Numbered from the stretch's first letter, positions 23,905 through 32,710 are shown. The stretch is DNA of 64,000 nucleotides from Candidatus Magasanikiibacteriota bacterium (GCA_003518365.1 DOYU01000019.1:43433-107432), one strand, 5' to 3'. Made by a program: numbers and translations. The notes: generated from the letters alone by a model not told the origin.

Positions 23905-26634
23905 TTACGCAGATTCCACGCGAATCATTGCACCTTCTCCGAGAATAAGCCTATCTCGACGATGTAATGTGTTTGACAAAATCAACTCAGCGAGCTGATT
24001 TTCCACCTTGTCCTGGATCGCACGCCGCATCGGACGCGCCCCAAACTCAGGATCATATCCAATTTCAGCAAGGGCCTCAAGCGCTGCTTCTTCGACGATA
24101 AATGACATTCCCTTTGCTTCAATATCTTTTTTTACTCGCCCGAGCATAAGCCCTGCAATCTGTTTTGTCTCGTCACGAGTCAATGATCGAAACAGGACAA
24201 TACCATCAAATCGATTGAGAAATTCTGGACGGTAATACTGCTTGAGCTCGCCATGAATCAATGTTTGACGGATATCTTCGAGAGGTACCCCTGCAACGAT
24301 TTGTTGCTGGACAAAGGCCGTACCGGCATTAGAGGTTGCGATGATAATAGTATTGGTAAAATCAATCACACGTCCGACACTATCAGTCAGACGTCCATCA
24401 TCAAATACTTGCAAAAATAAATTCAATACATCAGGATCTGCTTTTTCCATTTCATCAAGAAGCAAAAGAGAAAAAGGATTTTGGCGAACAGCTTCGGTAA
24501 GAATACCTGTCCCCTGTTGTCCTGGCTGCCCGATAAGACGATAGATACCACTTTTGTCTTGATATTCACTCATGTCAATACGTATCATCCTATCTTCCCC
24601 ACCAAAATAGGTACGCGCAATCGTCTTTGCGAGCTCTGTTTTTCCGACACCAGTAGGGCCAAGGAAAAGAAAATTAGCAATCGGCCGTTTTTGAGACCGT
24701 ACTTCAGCGCGTGCGCGACGAAGTGCATTGGCAACAAGCGACACAGCTTCGTCTTGTCCGATCACCTGCTTGTGCATGTCTTCTTCGAGCTTCATAAGTT
24801 TTGTCGATTCATCATCAGTAATGCTTGTCGTAGGAATCCCTGTTTTTTGCGCAACTATAGATGCCACGTCTTCTCCTGCGACTAACGTATTGATGCCCTT
24901 CGTCGTATGCACAAAACTTGCGCTTTCAGTCATGATAGCAAGTGCACTTTCAGGAAGATTTTGATCATGTAAAAATTTCTTGGACAACACCACCGCCTGC
25001 TCCAGTGCATCGTAGCTAAAAAATACCTGCTGCTTGTATTCCACCATCCCTACTTTTGACTCCAAGACTTGAATTGCTTGGTCTGTCGACATCTCATCCA
25101 CATCAACACGAGCAAGCACCTGACCAAGCGCAGAATTGACGATGAATTGATTGTATCCTGTAACGGTCGTCGTTGAGAGGGTGAGGAATTGTCCTGCACC
25201 AAGAAATTCTGCTAACGTTTCACTGACATCAAGTCCCTGGACTGCTCCTTGCCCCCCAGAGCCAACAAGGTCATCAATACCATCTATCAAAAAAATAATA
25301 TTTCCTGCGCGGGCGACTTCATTCATGATATTGATGAGTCGTTCTTGCGCTCCGGTGAGCGTTGTTCCTGCAAGGAGCGCAGACGTAGACAGCTGCACAA
25401 GCCGTTTATCACGGATACGAGCAGGGACGTTTTCTTCTACCATGCGGGCAGCAATACCTGCAATAATACTCATTTTGCCAACACCTCGGTCTCCCACCAG
25501 GACAACACTTTGTCGCCCGCCCTCGATAATACGAAAAATTTCATCAATTTCTTTTTCTCTGGCAACACAGGCCTCGAGCCTCCCAAACTTAGCAGCCAGT
25601 GTCAGATCCTGGCTAAAGCTATTGAGAAATGGTGTTGCCACAGCGGTCATGGCTTTATCAAGGCCATATTTGCTACGACGAGAAGCTGCTTTTTGAAATG
25701 CACGGTGTTGTTTTTGTAGTCGTTCTCGAATACGCAACCATTCGATAACATTACGCAGCTTACTTTCATCAACATGAAGATCATACAACAATTCTTGAAT
25801 AGCAACAGACTGTCTGACAAGCGCCGAGAGTAACTCTGTCACATGGAGATACTCCTGCTTTGCCTCATAGGCATATTCATATGCCTGAAATATGATTTGC
25901 TGAACATCATCGGAAAGTGGCACGGCCTGTGCTTTCCTGTGTGCATTTTTTTGAAAATTGCCTGCAATCTTTGCCTGAATTTTTTTTGGTGGCAACCCGA
26001 GCCGGACAAAAACACTCGCGACACTATCCGATCCGAGCAGTGCATAAAATACATGCCAAGCACTCACTGATTCTGCTCCATATCGATGCGCGAGCAAGAC
26101 AGCGTTTTCTATCACACGCAAAGCATCGGGTGTTGCAACGCGAGCAATATCTTTTCGTTTTTTTCTTTTATACGTAGCGAGTGCTTGCTCCCAGCTATCC
26201 GCGGTACCAACCATGCCTTCTTTGTTTTGGAGCACGGTGTCATCATACTGTTCTACAACATGTATTTCTTTTTTTCGGGCAATATTGCGATACAAAAGAA
26301 AACACCAGGATGTCAATGAAAACCACACCAGGAGTGTAAGCAATGCAGGACTCCCCCACCAAAATTCAAAGGTCAAAAGATCAGCCATCCGCTCTTGATC
26401 ATATATCTCCCATACAAAAAAACTCATGAGACCTACGCCAAAAAAAACACTGCCAAGTAATTCAAACCGCTCCAGCCAAATACGAACGCGACGGAAAGCA
26501 ATATCACCACGCGTGAGCGACATGCCCCAAAAAAGCAGTGTATTACGCAAAACGACACCTACGCTCATACGACGATGTGTATCTTGACCACGATATGGCA
26601 GCAATGGCAATGGTGTCTGTGATTGAAATTCCAT
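23905..26634 (-). CDS. Membrane-anchored ClpC-like AAA+ ATPase
   Basis: 909 residues. Two N-terminal membrane helices (about residues 55-75 and 92-115), a Clp-N repeat domain (about 165-310), then two AAA+ modules. In D1 the Walker A reads GDRGVGKMS (Met where Ser/Thr is usual) and Walker B ends LIDGIDD (Gly for the catalytic Glu), so D1 probably cannot hydrolyse ATP. D2 is intact: GPTGVGKTE and LLLDEMEKADPDVLN, with the usual sensor region ATSNAGT. Cytosolic ClpC lacks the membrane helices. It may unfold membrane proteins for ClpP or alone; no clpP is in the window. Co-transcribed with the small membrane protein at 26641. Confidence 0.88.
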   Translation of the reverse strand: MEFQSQTPLPLLPYRGQDTHRRMSVGVVLRNTLLFWGMSLTRGDIAFRRVRIWLERFELLGSVFFGVGLMSFFVWEIYDQERMADLLTFEFWWGSPALLTLLVWFSLTSWCFLLYRNIARKKEIHVVEQYDDTVLQNKEGMVGTADSWEQALATYKRKKRKDIARVATPDALRVIENAVLLAHRYGAESVSAWHVFYALLGSDSVASVFVRLGLPPKKIQAKIAGNFQKNAHRKAQAVPLSDDVQQIIFQAYEYAYEAKQEYLHVTELLSALVRQSVAIQELLYDLHVDESKLRNVIEWLRIRERLQKQHRAFQKAASRRSKYGLDKAMTAVATPFLNSFSQDLTLAAKFGRLEACVAREKEIDEIFRIIEGGRQSVVLVGDRGVGKMSIIAGIAARMVEENVPARIRDKRLVQLSTSALLAGTTLTGAQERLINIMNEVARAGNIIFLIDGIDDLVGSGGQGAVQGLDVSETLAEFLGAGQFLTLSTTTVTGYNQFIVNSALGQVLARVDVDEMSTDQAIQVLESKVGMVEYKQQVFFSYDALEQAVVLSKKFLHDQNLPESALAIMTESASFVHTTKGINTLVAGEDVASIVAQKTGIPTTSITDDESTKLMKLEEDMHKQVIGQDEAVSLVANALRRARAEVRSQKRPIANFLFLGPTGVGKTELAKTIARTYFGGEDRMIRIDMSEYQDKSGIYRLIGQPGQQGTGILTEAVRQNPFSLLLLDEMEKADPDVLNLFLQVFDDGRLTDSVGRVIDFTNTIIIATSNAGTAFVQQQIVAGVPLEDIRQTLIHGELKQYYRPEFLNRFDGIVLFRSLTRDETKQIAGLMLGRVKKDIEAKGMSFIVEEAALEALAEIGYDPEFGARPMRRAIQDKVENQLAELILSNTLHRRDRLILGEGAMIRVESA

Positions 26635-26640
26635 ACAATG

Positions 26641-27000
26641 TTATTGCGTCAAAAATACGTGCACGATCATAAAGACGATCCCAATCGGGAGAACAAGCCA
26701 CAGAACGAGCAATACGACAAGCATACTTAGAGAAAAAACCAATGCAAAAAATCTCCCAATAATATTGACAACACGCATAAAAAAACTCATCAACCTTCCC
26801 TGGATATCTGTCTGCCCGTACATGGGGGTAAACACATGACGAACCCATAATCCAGGCGCTAGCGTGGCATTGGCATCCTGCAAAAGATGATACAACCCAA
26901 TAACAACACGTCGAAGGCCTCCGCTATACCACCACAGTGGAAAATAGAGAATATCCAAAAGGAATTGAAATATGATACGCTGAAAAACAAGAAAAAACAT
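26641..27000 (-). CDS. Small membrane protein upstream of the ClpC-like gene
   Basis: 119 residues from MFFLVFQRIIFQF. One hydrophobic N-terminal segment (about residues 1-25) and a long C-terminal one (FFALVFSLSMLVVLLVLWLV onward) with a polar middle containing HVFTPMYGQTDIQGR. Not recognised. Six bases separate it from the ClpC-like gene; a membrane adaptor or partner is likely (inference). The upstream in-frame extension crosses a terminator and was rejected. Confidence 0.6.
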   Translation of the reverse strand: MFFLVFQRIIFQFLLDILYFPLWWYSGGLRRVVIGLYHLLQDANATLAPGLWVRHVFTPMYGQTDIQGRLMSFFMRVVNIIGRFFALVFSLSMLVVLLVLWLVLPIGIVFMIVHVFLTQ

Positions 27001-27042
27001 AAAACAAATAATGTAATGAAAGTATACCAGAAATACAAAAAA

Positions 27043-27060
27043 ACTCCCATTCGGGAGTTC
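27043..27060 (-). terminator. Terminator of the mraZ operon
   Basis: ACTCCC / GGGAGT stem; the minus strand continues TTTTTTT. Confidence 0.8.
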
Positions 27061-27080
27061 AATACATGTGCACTGCACTA

Positions 27081-27428
27081 TTAATTTGCTCGTGCCACGG
27101 CCGTACCAACAGGTATCAGATACTGCATATCTGAGGCAGCAACAAGATCTGTACTCTCAAGACGTGCTTCGAGTGAATGCATCGATCGATATGAAGCAAT
27201 CTGCACATCAAGCCGTTGGTTTTCTCGCTCAAGCTCTTGAATTTCTACTTCTAAGTCACTAATGACAAAGCCTTGCGTTGAAACGGTATTGACTTTGAAG
27301 AGATACAGTACACCAAAGAGTACAATGGCACCCAAGAGCATGGTACGAAATGTCGTGCTCACAAGCCACCGTTGCACAGCGAGTTTTTTTTCTCTAAGAG
27401 TTGGTTTTTTCTTCATGTAGGCGTTCAT
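27081..27428 (-). CDS. FtsL-like division protein
   Basis: 115 residues. Basic cytoplasmic N-terminus, one membrane helix (MLLGAIVLFGVLYLF, about 30-44), then a coiled coil (VISDLEVEIQELERENQRLD). This bitopic coiled-coil layout, immediately after rsmH in an mraZ-rsmH operon, is that of FtsL. The sequence itself is poorly conserved in the family, so the call rests on layout and position. Confidence 0.7.
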   Translation of the reverse strand: MNAYMKKKPTLREKKLAVQRWLVSTTFRTMLLGAIVLFGVLYLFKVNTVSTQGFVISDLEVEIQELERENQRLDVQIASYRSMHSLEARLESTDLVAASDMQYLIPVGTAVARAN

Positions 27429-27437
27429 AGTGACAGG

Positions 27438-28343
27438 CTATGTAATTTTTTCTACGACACGTAATTTAGCAGATCGTGCGCGCGTATTTTCTTTTGCTTC
27501 ACTTTCTGAAGCGACAATGGGCTTTTTTGTAATAATCTGAATCGTTTTGTTCTGTTCTGATTTAAAATAATGCTTCACAATTCTATCTTCACCTGAATGA
27601 AATGTTATAACGGCCAGTCGTCCACCTTTTTCCAACACATCTATTGCTTGCGGCAACGCTCGTTCTATCACACCAAATTCATCGTTGACTGCAATTCTGA
27701 GTGCTTGGAATACCTTGGTCGCAGGGTGTAATCCCCCAACCCACGGGACTTCCTTGTCCGTCTTCAACTTCTTTCGGTAGACGTCTAGGACAATATTGAC
27801 CAGATCACTTGTGTTGTTGATACTTTGTTCATATGCTTTTATAGCGTGTGCTATTTCTTTTGATAATCGTTCTTCTCCGTATGTTCGAAAGATATGTTCG
27901 AGTTTTTCTTCTGTATTATCCTGAAGCAACTCTGCCGCAGTCTTCATCTCACTATTCGGTGTATAGCGCATATCGAGTGGTTCATCTGGATTCTGGAAAC
28001 TAAATCCTCGCTTTCGCTCTTCAAACTGAGGACTTGACCATCCGAGATCCATGAGAATACCGTTCACCGGTGAAAACTTTTCATCGGCCACAATCTTCGC
28101 AAGATGCTCAAAATTTTCTCTCACAAAGATCATTCGATTCGCATCATCGTACAAAAACTGTTTTGCCCGTGCCAGTGATTCTGGATCTGCGTCAATCCCG
28201 AGCACCAGACCGTTTGGAGCGGTATGCTTCAGCATCTTCGCCGTATGTCCCCCATCGCCAAGTGTGCAATCGATGACGTTGCTACCTGGTTTCAGTTGTA
28301 ATGCATCGATCGTTTCATTGAGCAAGACTGGAATGTGTTTCAT
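27438..28343 (-). CDS. rsmH: 16S rRNA (cytosine-1402-N4)-methyltransferase RsmH
   Basis: 301 residues from MKHIPVLLNETIDAL. SAM-binding CTLGDGGHTAKML near residue 30, GILMDLGWSSPQ near residue 100, GFSFQNPDEPLDMRY near residue 115, PATKVFQALRIAVNDE near residue 215 and LAVITFHSGEDRIVK near residue 245 are the family blocks. It methylates C1402 of 16S rRNA. Second gene of the mraZ-rsmH-ftsL group. Confidence 0.95.
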   Translation of the reverse strand: MKHIPVLLNETIDALQLKPGSNVIDCTLGDGGHTAKMLKHTAPNGLVLGIDADPESLARAKQFLYDDANRMIFVRENFEHLAKIVADEKFSPVNGILMDLGWSSPQFEERKRGFSFQNPDEPLDMRYTPNSEMKTAAELLQDNTEEKLEHIFRTYGEERLSKEIAHAIKAYEQSINNTSDLVNIVLDVYRKKLKTDKEVPWVGGLHPATKVFQALRIAVNDEFGVIERALPQAIDVLEKGGRLAVITFHSGEDRIVKHYFKSEQNKTIQIITKKPIVASESEAKENTRARSAKLRVVEKIT

Positions 28344-28345
28344 AT

Positions 28346-28418
28346 CAATAAACAATTAACGATTAACAACTAACTTTTTTTCTATTTTTGTTAATAGTTA
28401 GTAGTTAATTGTTTATTG
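28346..28418. repeat. Inverted word array between mraZ and rsmH
   Basis: CAATAAACAATTAAC (28346-28360) is exactly complementary to 28404-28418, with further AACTAAC/GTTAGT partial matches inside. It would form a long A/U hairpin between two cotranscribed genes. Confidence 0.65.
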
Positions 28419-28419
28419 T

Positions 28420-28851
28420 TCACACGCCTAGTTCAGACATTTGCTCAGCAATCTTGTTACTTTCTTTTTCCGACTGTTGTGTATATGTCTCCCACGCTGT
28501 CTTATCCCAGAGTTCGAGGCGGTTGTATAGACCAGCCACTACTGTTTCTTTTGAAAGACTTGCGTATGTTCTCAGATATTCCGGCAGAATGATTCGACCC
28601 TGCTTATCAACAGAGACATCCATCGCACCGGCGAGCATGAGACGTGCGAATGCACGTGCGTTTGCTTGGGAGAACGGGAGATTTGCGAGCTTGTCTGCGA
28701 GTTTCTTCCACTCATCTTTTGTGTAGAGAAACAAACAGTTGTCGAGCCCGCGCGTCACAACAGCCCCTTTTGAAAGAGCAGTACGAAATTTCTTTGGGAC
28801 AGCGAGCCGTCCCTTTTCGTCTAGATTGTGAGAATACTCACCGATAAACAT
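28420..28851 (-). CDS. mraZ: Transcriptional regulator MraZ
   Basis: 143 residues from MFIGEYSHNLDEKGRL. Two SpoVT/AbrB-like domains with the DxKGR / DxxGR motifs: LDEKGRLAVPKKFR at residue 9 and VDKQGRIILPEYLR near residue 82. MraZ binds TGGGN direct repeats upstream of its own operon, which are present at 28971-29018. Upstream in-frame residues are not conserved. The family is highly conserved at 143-152 residues, which supports this start. Confidence 0.95.
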   Translation of the reverse strand: MFIGEYSHNLDEKGRLAVPKKFRTALSKGAVVTRGLDNCLFLYTKDEWKKLADKLANLPFSQANARAFARLMLAGAMDVSVDKQGRIILPEYLRTYASLSKETVVAGLYNRLELWDKTAWETYTQQSEKESNKIAEQMSELGV

Positions 28852-28970
28852 ACGTGGAAAGGAAAGTGGAGAATGATATATAGACAAGCACGTTATATAT
28901 CGCTCAGAGAAACCCATTATCCTGTAATCAGGAAAGATCTCTTCATGACTACCGAGGCAATCATGGAGTT

Positions 28971-29018
28971 CCCCACTTTTCCCCACGTATTACCATTTTA
29001 ACCCACTTCTCTTCCCCA
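28971..29018 (-). promoter_or_regulatory. MraZ operator (TGGGG direct repeats)
   Basis: On the minus strand TGGGG-AAAAG-TGGGG (28971-28985) has the exact 5-base spacing known for MraZ sites. Two more TGGG words lie upstream at 29002-29005 and 29014-29018. About 120 bases upstream of mraZ. Confidence 0.7.
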
Positions 29019-29029
29019 TGCAACCACTG

Positions 29030-29074
29030 TTATCCACTTTTGGTGGATAAGTATTCTAAAAAATGTTATCCACA
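29030..29074. promoter_or_regulatory. Cluster of three DnaA boxes
   Basis: TTATCCACT (29030-29038), its inverted form at 29042-29050, and a perfect TTATCCACA (29066-29074), followed by an AT-rich stretch. The first two also form a hairpin. They could be part of an origin or a DnaA-controlled promoter; dnaA is not in the window. Confidence 0.5.
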
Positions 29075-29081
29075 ACAAAAA

Positions 29082-29110
29082 TTGACGTTTATTCTTTAAA
29101 AAGATAGTAT
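29082..29110 (+). promoter_or_regulatory. Promoter of the 29143-29619 gene
   Basis: TTGACG, 17 bases, TAGTAT, giving a leader of about 25 bases with the SD GGAGGT. Confidence 0.6.
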
Positions 29111-29142
29111 TTTTTTATCGTTCTTCAACTGGTGGAGGTTTC

Positions 29143-29619
29143 ATGATGCGACATTGGTTCGAACTTGCGATGCTCGCGGTGTTGATGGCGCTCGGCTGGA
29201 CGCCCTCGGCATTCGCCGAGCTCCCGACGCCGACGACCAACGACGACGCGACGACGGCGACCATCAACGCCAGCATCGGCATGGAGGTCGACGAGACCGT
29301 CACCAAGGTTCACAGCCTCGGCCTCGCCGAGCTGCTCGTGTCGGCTGCGCCGCCGCACTTCTTGGACAACGCCGTCCTCACCGACCGCATCACCGTCGCG
29401 GTCGTGAAGGACTTCAACATCGGCCACGGCGCAGGAGGCCTGGGCTTCGCGGGCGACATGCCCAACGACGCCATCTCCCAGCTGCTCGACCCCGGTAACG
29501 CCAGGCTCAAGGAGGTGATTGACCGTATGGTCGGTCAGGAACCGAGCGTGGCCCCGACGTCGGCGACCCACGACACCGCCCCCACCAAGGAGGAGGGTAT
29601 GGGGCAAACGCCCCACTAA
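29143..29619 (+). CDS. Unknown exported protein, very GC-rich unit
   Basis: 158 residues (an ATG one codon earlier than a second ATG), SD GGAGGTTTC. A signal peptide is clear: hydrophobic core LAMLAVLMALGW and AFA before a likely cut near residue 25. The mature part is Ala/Thr/Asp-rich, with GHGAGGLGFAGDMPNDAIS near residue 95 and a low-complexity C-terminus. Not recognised. Codons are nearly all G/C-ended, the strongest contrast with neighbours in the window. Followed by two GC-rich hairpins and a terminator. Confidence 0.65.
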   Translation: MMRHWFELAMLAVLMALGWTPSAFAELPTPTTNDDATTATINASIGMEVDETVTKVHSLGLAELLVSAAPPHFLDNAVLTDRITVAVVKDFNIGHGAGGLGFAGDMPNDAISQLLDPGNARLKEVIDRMVGQEPSVAPTSATHDTAPTKEEGMGQTPH

Positions 29620-29620
29620 C

Positions 29621-29767
29621 GGGCGTCGGCTCATCGAGCCAACGCCCTGGCGCTAACCCGCCCAGGAGGGGGGCGACGAAACGGCAGGACCACGTGTCCT
29701 CGCTGAATCGTCGCCCCCTTCGTCTCAATTCAATAAGAAAACAAAAACCGCCCGAAGGCGATTTTTT
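29621..29767 (+). terminator. Two GC-rich hairpins and terminator
   Basis: GGGCGT-GGCTC / GAGCC-ACGCCC (29621-29647) begins one base after the stop. An 11-bp GGGGGCGACGA/TCGTCGCCCCC stem (29669-29718) carries an inner AGGAC/GTCCT stem. Then CGCC-CGAA-GGCG and TTTTTT end the transcript. Confidence 0.8.
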
Positions 29768-29804
29768 ATTTGTTCAAATTCGTTTGATTCGTCTGATTCG
29801 TGTT

Positions 29805-31151
29805 CTATTTCAACTTCCTCGTCTGCCGCTGATACGTAATCGCGAAACGATGCGCTTCATCTCGCACACGGACAAGCAGATCCTGATGCTTATTCACCCA
29901 TTTTATAAAATTTCGATCCTTCGTACCAAAGATAAACTCATTTTTCTTTCGCTCGGGCCCTTTTGCAATGCCAACCAATGGAATCTCGATACCACATGTA
30001 CGCAATACCTGCATGGCACGATTGACCTGCGGCTTTCCTCCATCAATGAGGAAAACATCAGGCAACGTCCAAACGTCTTTTTGGGGTTGTTTCGTATTAT
30101 TCGTAATTCGTACATTCGGGTCATTCGTAATTGGAATGTTTGAATGGCGTAATCTCCTCACCAACACTTCCTCCAAACAATCCACATCACTCTGCCCAAC
30201 CACTGATTTGATTTTAAATTTGCGATACTGACTCTTTACCGGACCATCCCTATCAAATACTACCATCGATCCTACCTTCCCAGACGAACCGAGATTAGAA
30301 ATATCATATCCTTCGATACGTTTCACGCCAGCAGATTGTTCATCTTGAACAAACGATTTATTTATCAACGCAATATCATGAATCCGCTCAAGTGATGCAA
30401 TCTGATTTCGGAGACGCGCTGCTTCTTCAAATGCTTGATTTTTCGACGCATCCTGCATGCGTTTTTTCAATGTTGTGATCAATCGCTTTTTTCCACCCTT
30501 CAAAAATTGCACGAGCGGCTGAATCACTTTCTGTCTATACTCCGCTGGACTAATTTCTCCCGTGCACACACCAAGACACAATCCCATCTGTCTGTACAAA
30601 CACGGCTTAGCTGTTTGCTGAATCTGCTGTCTCTGCTGATTTTGCTTTTTCCGCTTTTGACAATCTGAAAGATAAAATAGTTTTCTGAGCAATTTCATCG
30701 TCGCTTTTGTATTCAATCCTGGATATGGACCAAAAACATACGCATATTCTCCCAATTTCGATTTTCCAATTTCTAATTTCTTTTGCGCATACTCATGCTG
30801 CCGCAACGTGGTAACAATAGGAAATTCATCTTTTGTAATGACAATGTAATTCCAACTCTTATCATCTCTCCCAAGGACATTATACTTCGGTTGTTTTTCC
30901 TTTATAGAATTTGCTTCGAGAATAATCGCTTCGAGCACGGAGTCTGTTATTTTCCATTTGATATCCACGACCTCGTAAATCATCTGTTCAATAGGTCGCA
31001 TAGTTCGCTGCCCGCGAAAATAGCTGCTCACACGACTTTTCAGCGACGTCGCCTTACCGACATATATCAATTCTTTTTTTGTATTAAAAAAAAGATAGAT
31101 GCCTGGTGCGTCTGGAAGATTTTTGAGTTGGAGATCGAGATGTAAAGCCAT
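29805..31151 (-). CDS. uvrC: Excinuclease subunit UvrC, short form
   Basis: 448 residues against about 600 for typical UvrC. GIY-YIG nuclease domain (APGIYLFFNTKKELIYVGKA, residue 15), cysteine-containing CLYRQMGLCLGVC near residue 187, a UVR motif (NQAFEEAARLRNQI near residue 240), and the RNase H-like half with EGYDISNLGSSGKVGSMVVF and LIDGGKPQVNRA. It ends after RDEAHRFAITYQRQTR, so the C-terminal helix-hairpin-helix domain is missing. A TTCGTA word array at 30090-30140 adds the loop SNIPITNDPNVRITNNTK. Its ATG overlaps the kinase stop by one base. Confidence 0.9.
   Translation of the reverse strand: MALHLDLQLKNLPDAPGIYLFFNTKKELIYVGKATSLKSRVSSYFRGQRTMRPIEQMIYEVVDIKWKITDSVLEAIILEANSIKEKQPKYNVLGRDDKSWNYIVITKDEFPIVTTLRQHEYAQKKLEIGKSKLGEYAYVFGPYPGLNTKATMKLLRKLFYLSDCQKRKKQNQQRQQIQQTAKPCLYRQMGLCLGVCTGEISPAEYRQKVIQPLVQFLKGGKKRLITTLKKRMQDASKNQAFEEAARLRNQIASLERIHDIALINKSFVQDEQSAGVKRIEGYDISNLGSSGKVGSMVVFDRDGPVKSQYRKFKIKSVVGQSDVDCLEEVLVRRLRHSNIPITNDPNVRITNNTKQPQKDVWTLPDVFLIDGGKPQVNRAMQVLRTCGIEIPLVGIAKGPERKKNEFIFGTKDRNFIKWVNKHQDLLVRVRDEAHRFAITYQRQTRKLK
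30090..30140. repeat. TTCGTAAT word array inside uvrC
   Basis: TTCGTATTA, TTCGTAATTCGTA, CATTCGGG and CATTCGTAATTGG fill this stretch in frame. Codons give NIPITNDPNVRITNN, absent from the family core. Confidence 0.65.
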
Positions 31152-32710
31152 TATGTTACAGCATCTAATTTCTTTTTCGCCGCAGCCTGCAAATCAGCAA
31201 GCTCAGACAATCTTGCTAAATATTGTTCTCCACCAAAAAAATCAAATGTTCTTTGTATCTTTTGGATTGTTTCTCGAACTTCAGCAGCAGAAGAAATCTT
31301 ATAGGGTTCTCCCTTATATTGGAATTCTTTTCTCTGAGCAGGGAGCCTCGCTATCATTGTCATAATCATAGTATCAAGAGGAGAATCAAGATACGATGAA
31401 ATATTTGGAGGATCATTATCCAGAGGATACTTCATTTTTTCCATGAGACTTTTACTTGTATCCTGATGAATATGTTGAAATGCCGTACGACCAGTCCTCA
31501 TTTCATACATCATCATCCCCAATGCATACATATCGCGATCACCACTTTCAGGAACACCGGCAAATGCTTCAGGTGCCATATATTCAAATGTCCCAGAAAT
31601 CAATCCCTCATCTCTTCTTGGATCTATGATTTGCTGAGTTTGACGGACAGACTGATCAGTTTCCTCATGATCAGAAGATGTTAAGAGAATCTCTTTTTCT
31701 ACTTTTTGAACATGTTTACCAGGACGCTTTTGTTTTTTTGTTGGTGGCAAAGCACCTTCGGATACAGCAAGCATTCTCGCCGCAATACCAAAATCACACA
31801 CATACATATTTCCAGCACTATCAACCATCACATTAGCGGGTTTCAAATCCCTATGCACTACTCCAGCTTTATGTGCCACATCAAGAGCTTCTGCAATTTG
31901 TTCAGCAACACTCAGTATATACCCAGGAGAATGTGCACGTGTTGATTCTTCTCTCTTTTCGACAAGTTTTTTAAACAAATCAGTATCTTCTGGCAATTTT
32001 TGTGATACTTGAGATTCCCAATACCTGGCATGCCGCTGTGTGTCTAACAATTCAACCATTTCTTTTCCTCTGACAAATTCTGTCACAATGGCAACTGCTT
32101 GCAAATCCGTTCCTTGAAACTTTACTTCAATAGCTCCCTCACCTACTACATGTACGATATGATTTCCCAAAGAAGTTTCATTATTTTTCTCACCTTTTTG
32201 AGAGGTTTGTACAGCTTTTGACAACCTTCTCAAGGTGTCAATTTCATGCCAAAGATCAAACATTTGCTTTAACTGTTCCAATTCAAGATCTTTTTTTCTC
32301 CCACGACCCATCTTTTCTTCATACTCTCGTCTACGATCCCCCAATTCTGCTATTTTTTCAGGAAGCAATGTTTTAATCGCAACTTCATACTGTTTTCCTG
32401 AGGGGTCTATTGCAATTGCACGAAAAACAACACCTTGTGACCCTTGGCCTATAGGCTTTGGATCGAATTCATATGTCCATCCATTATCCGTCACAACTTC
32501 TGGTATAGAAATGGTTTCTTTCACATGTTCAGTAGCTTGTGCTTTTTGCCATTTTTCAAAATCACGTTCTGAAAAACCGTCATCATCAAAAGAACTAGCA
32601 TCAGGAGATTGCTGAATAGTATCAGGTCCAAAAGAAATAAGATCTGGTGGAATACTTTCCCCAATAGACTCAAAACTTGGTCCACCAAGAACTTGTCGAG
32701 ACATATTCAA
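31151..32710 (-). CDS. Hanks-type Ser/Thr protein kinase
   Basis: 519 residues, no membrane helix. Kinase motifs in order: glycine loop GQGSQGVVF near residue 88, VAIK near residue 109, catalytic HRDLKPANV near residue 287, CDFGIA near residue 308, and YMAPEAFAG near residue 375 with DMYALGMMMYEM. Between DFG and APE lie about 65 residues, rich in Lys, Gln and charged residues (KKQKRPGKHVQKVEKE), far longer than a usual activation loop. A long N-terminal acidic segment precedes the domain. The stop overlaps the uvrC start (TAATG), so translation is coupled to a DNA-repair nuclease. Confidence 0.9.
   Translation of the reverse strand: MNMSRQVLGGPSFESIGESIPPDLISFGPDTIQQSPDASSFDDDGFSERDFEKWQKAQATEHVKETISIPEVVTDNGWTYEFDPKPIGQGSQGVVFRAIAIDPSGKQYEVAIKTLLPEKIAELGDRRREYEEKMGRGRKKDLELEQLKQMFDLWHEIDTLRRLSKAVQTSQKGEKNNETSLGNHIVHVVGEGAIEVKFQGTDLQAVAIVTEFVRGKEMVELLDTQRHARYWESQVSQKLPEDTDLFKKLVEKREESTRAHSPGYILSVAEQIAEALDVAHKAGVVHRDLKPANVMVDSAGNMYVCDFGIAARMLAVSEGALPPTKKQKRPGKHVQKVEKEILLTSSDHEETDQSVRQTQQIIDPRRDEGLISGTFEYMAPEAFAGVPESGDRDMYALGMMMYEMRTGRTAFQHIHQDTSKSLMEKMKYPLDNDPPNISSYLDSPLDTMIMTMIARLPAQRKEFQYKGEPYKISSAAEVRETIQKIQRTFDFFGGEQYLARLSELADLQAAAKKKLDAVT

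Noticed and set aside
23905..26634. Cytosolic ClpB/ClpC annotation
   Set aside because: Two N-terminal membrane helices and a degenerate D1 make a plain ClpC or ClpB label misleading.
27001..27078. Longer N-terminus of the small membrane protein at 26641
   Set aside because: It crosses the intrinsic terminator of the ftsL-like gene.
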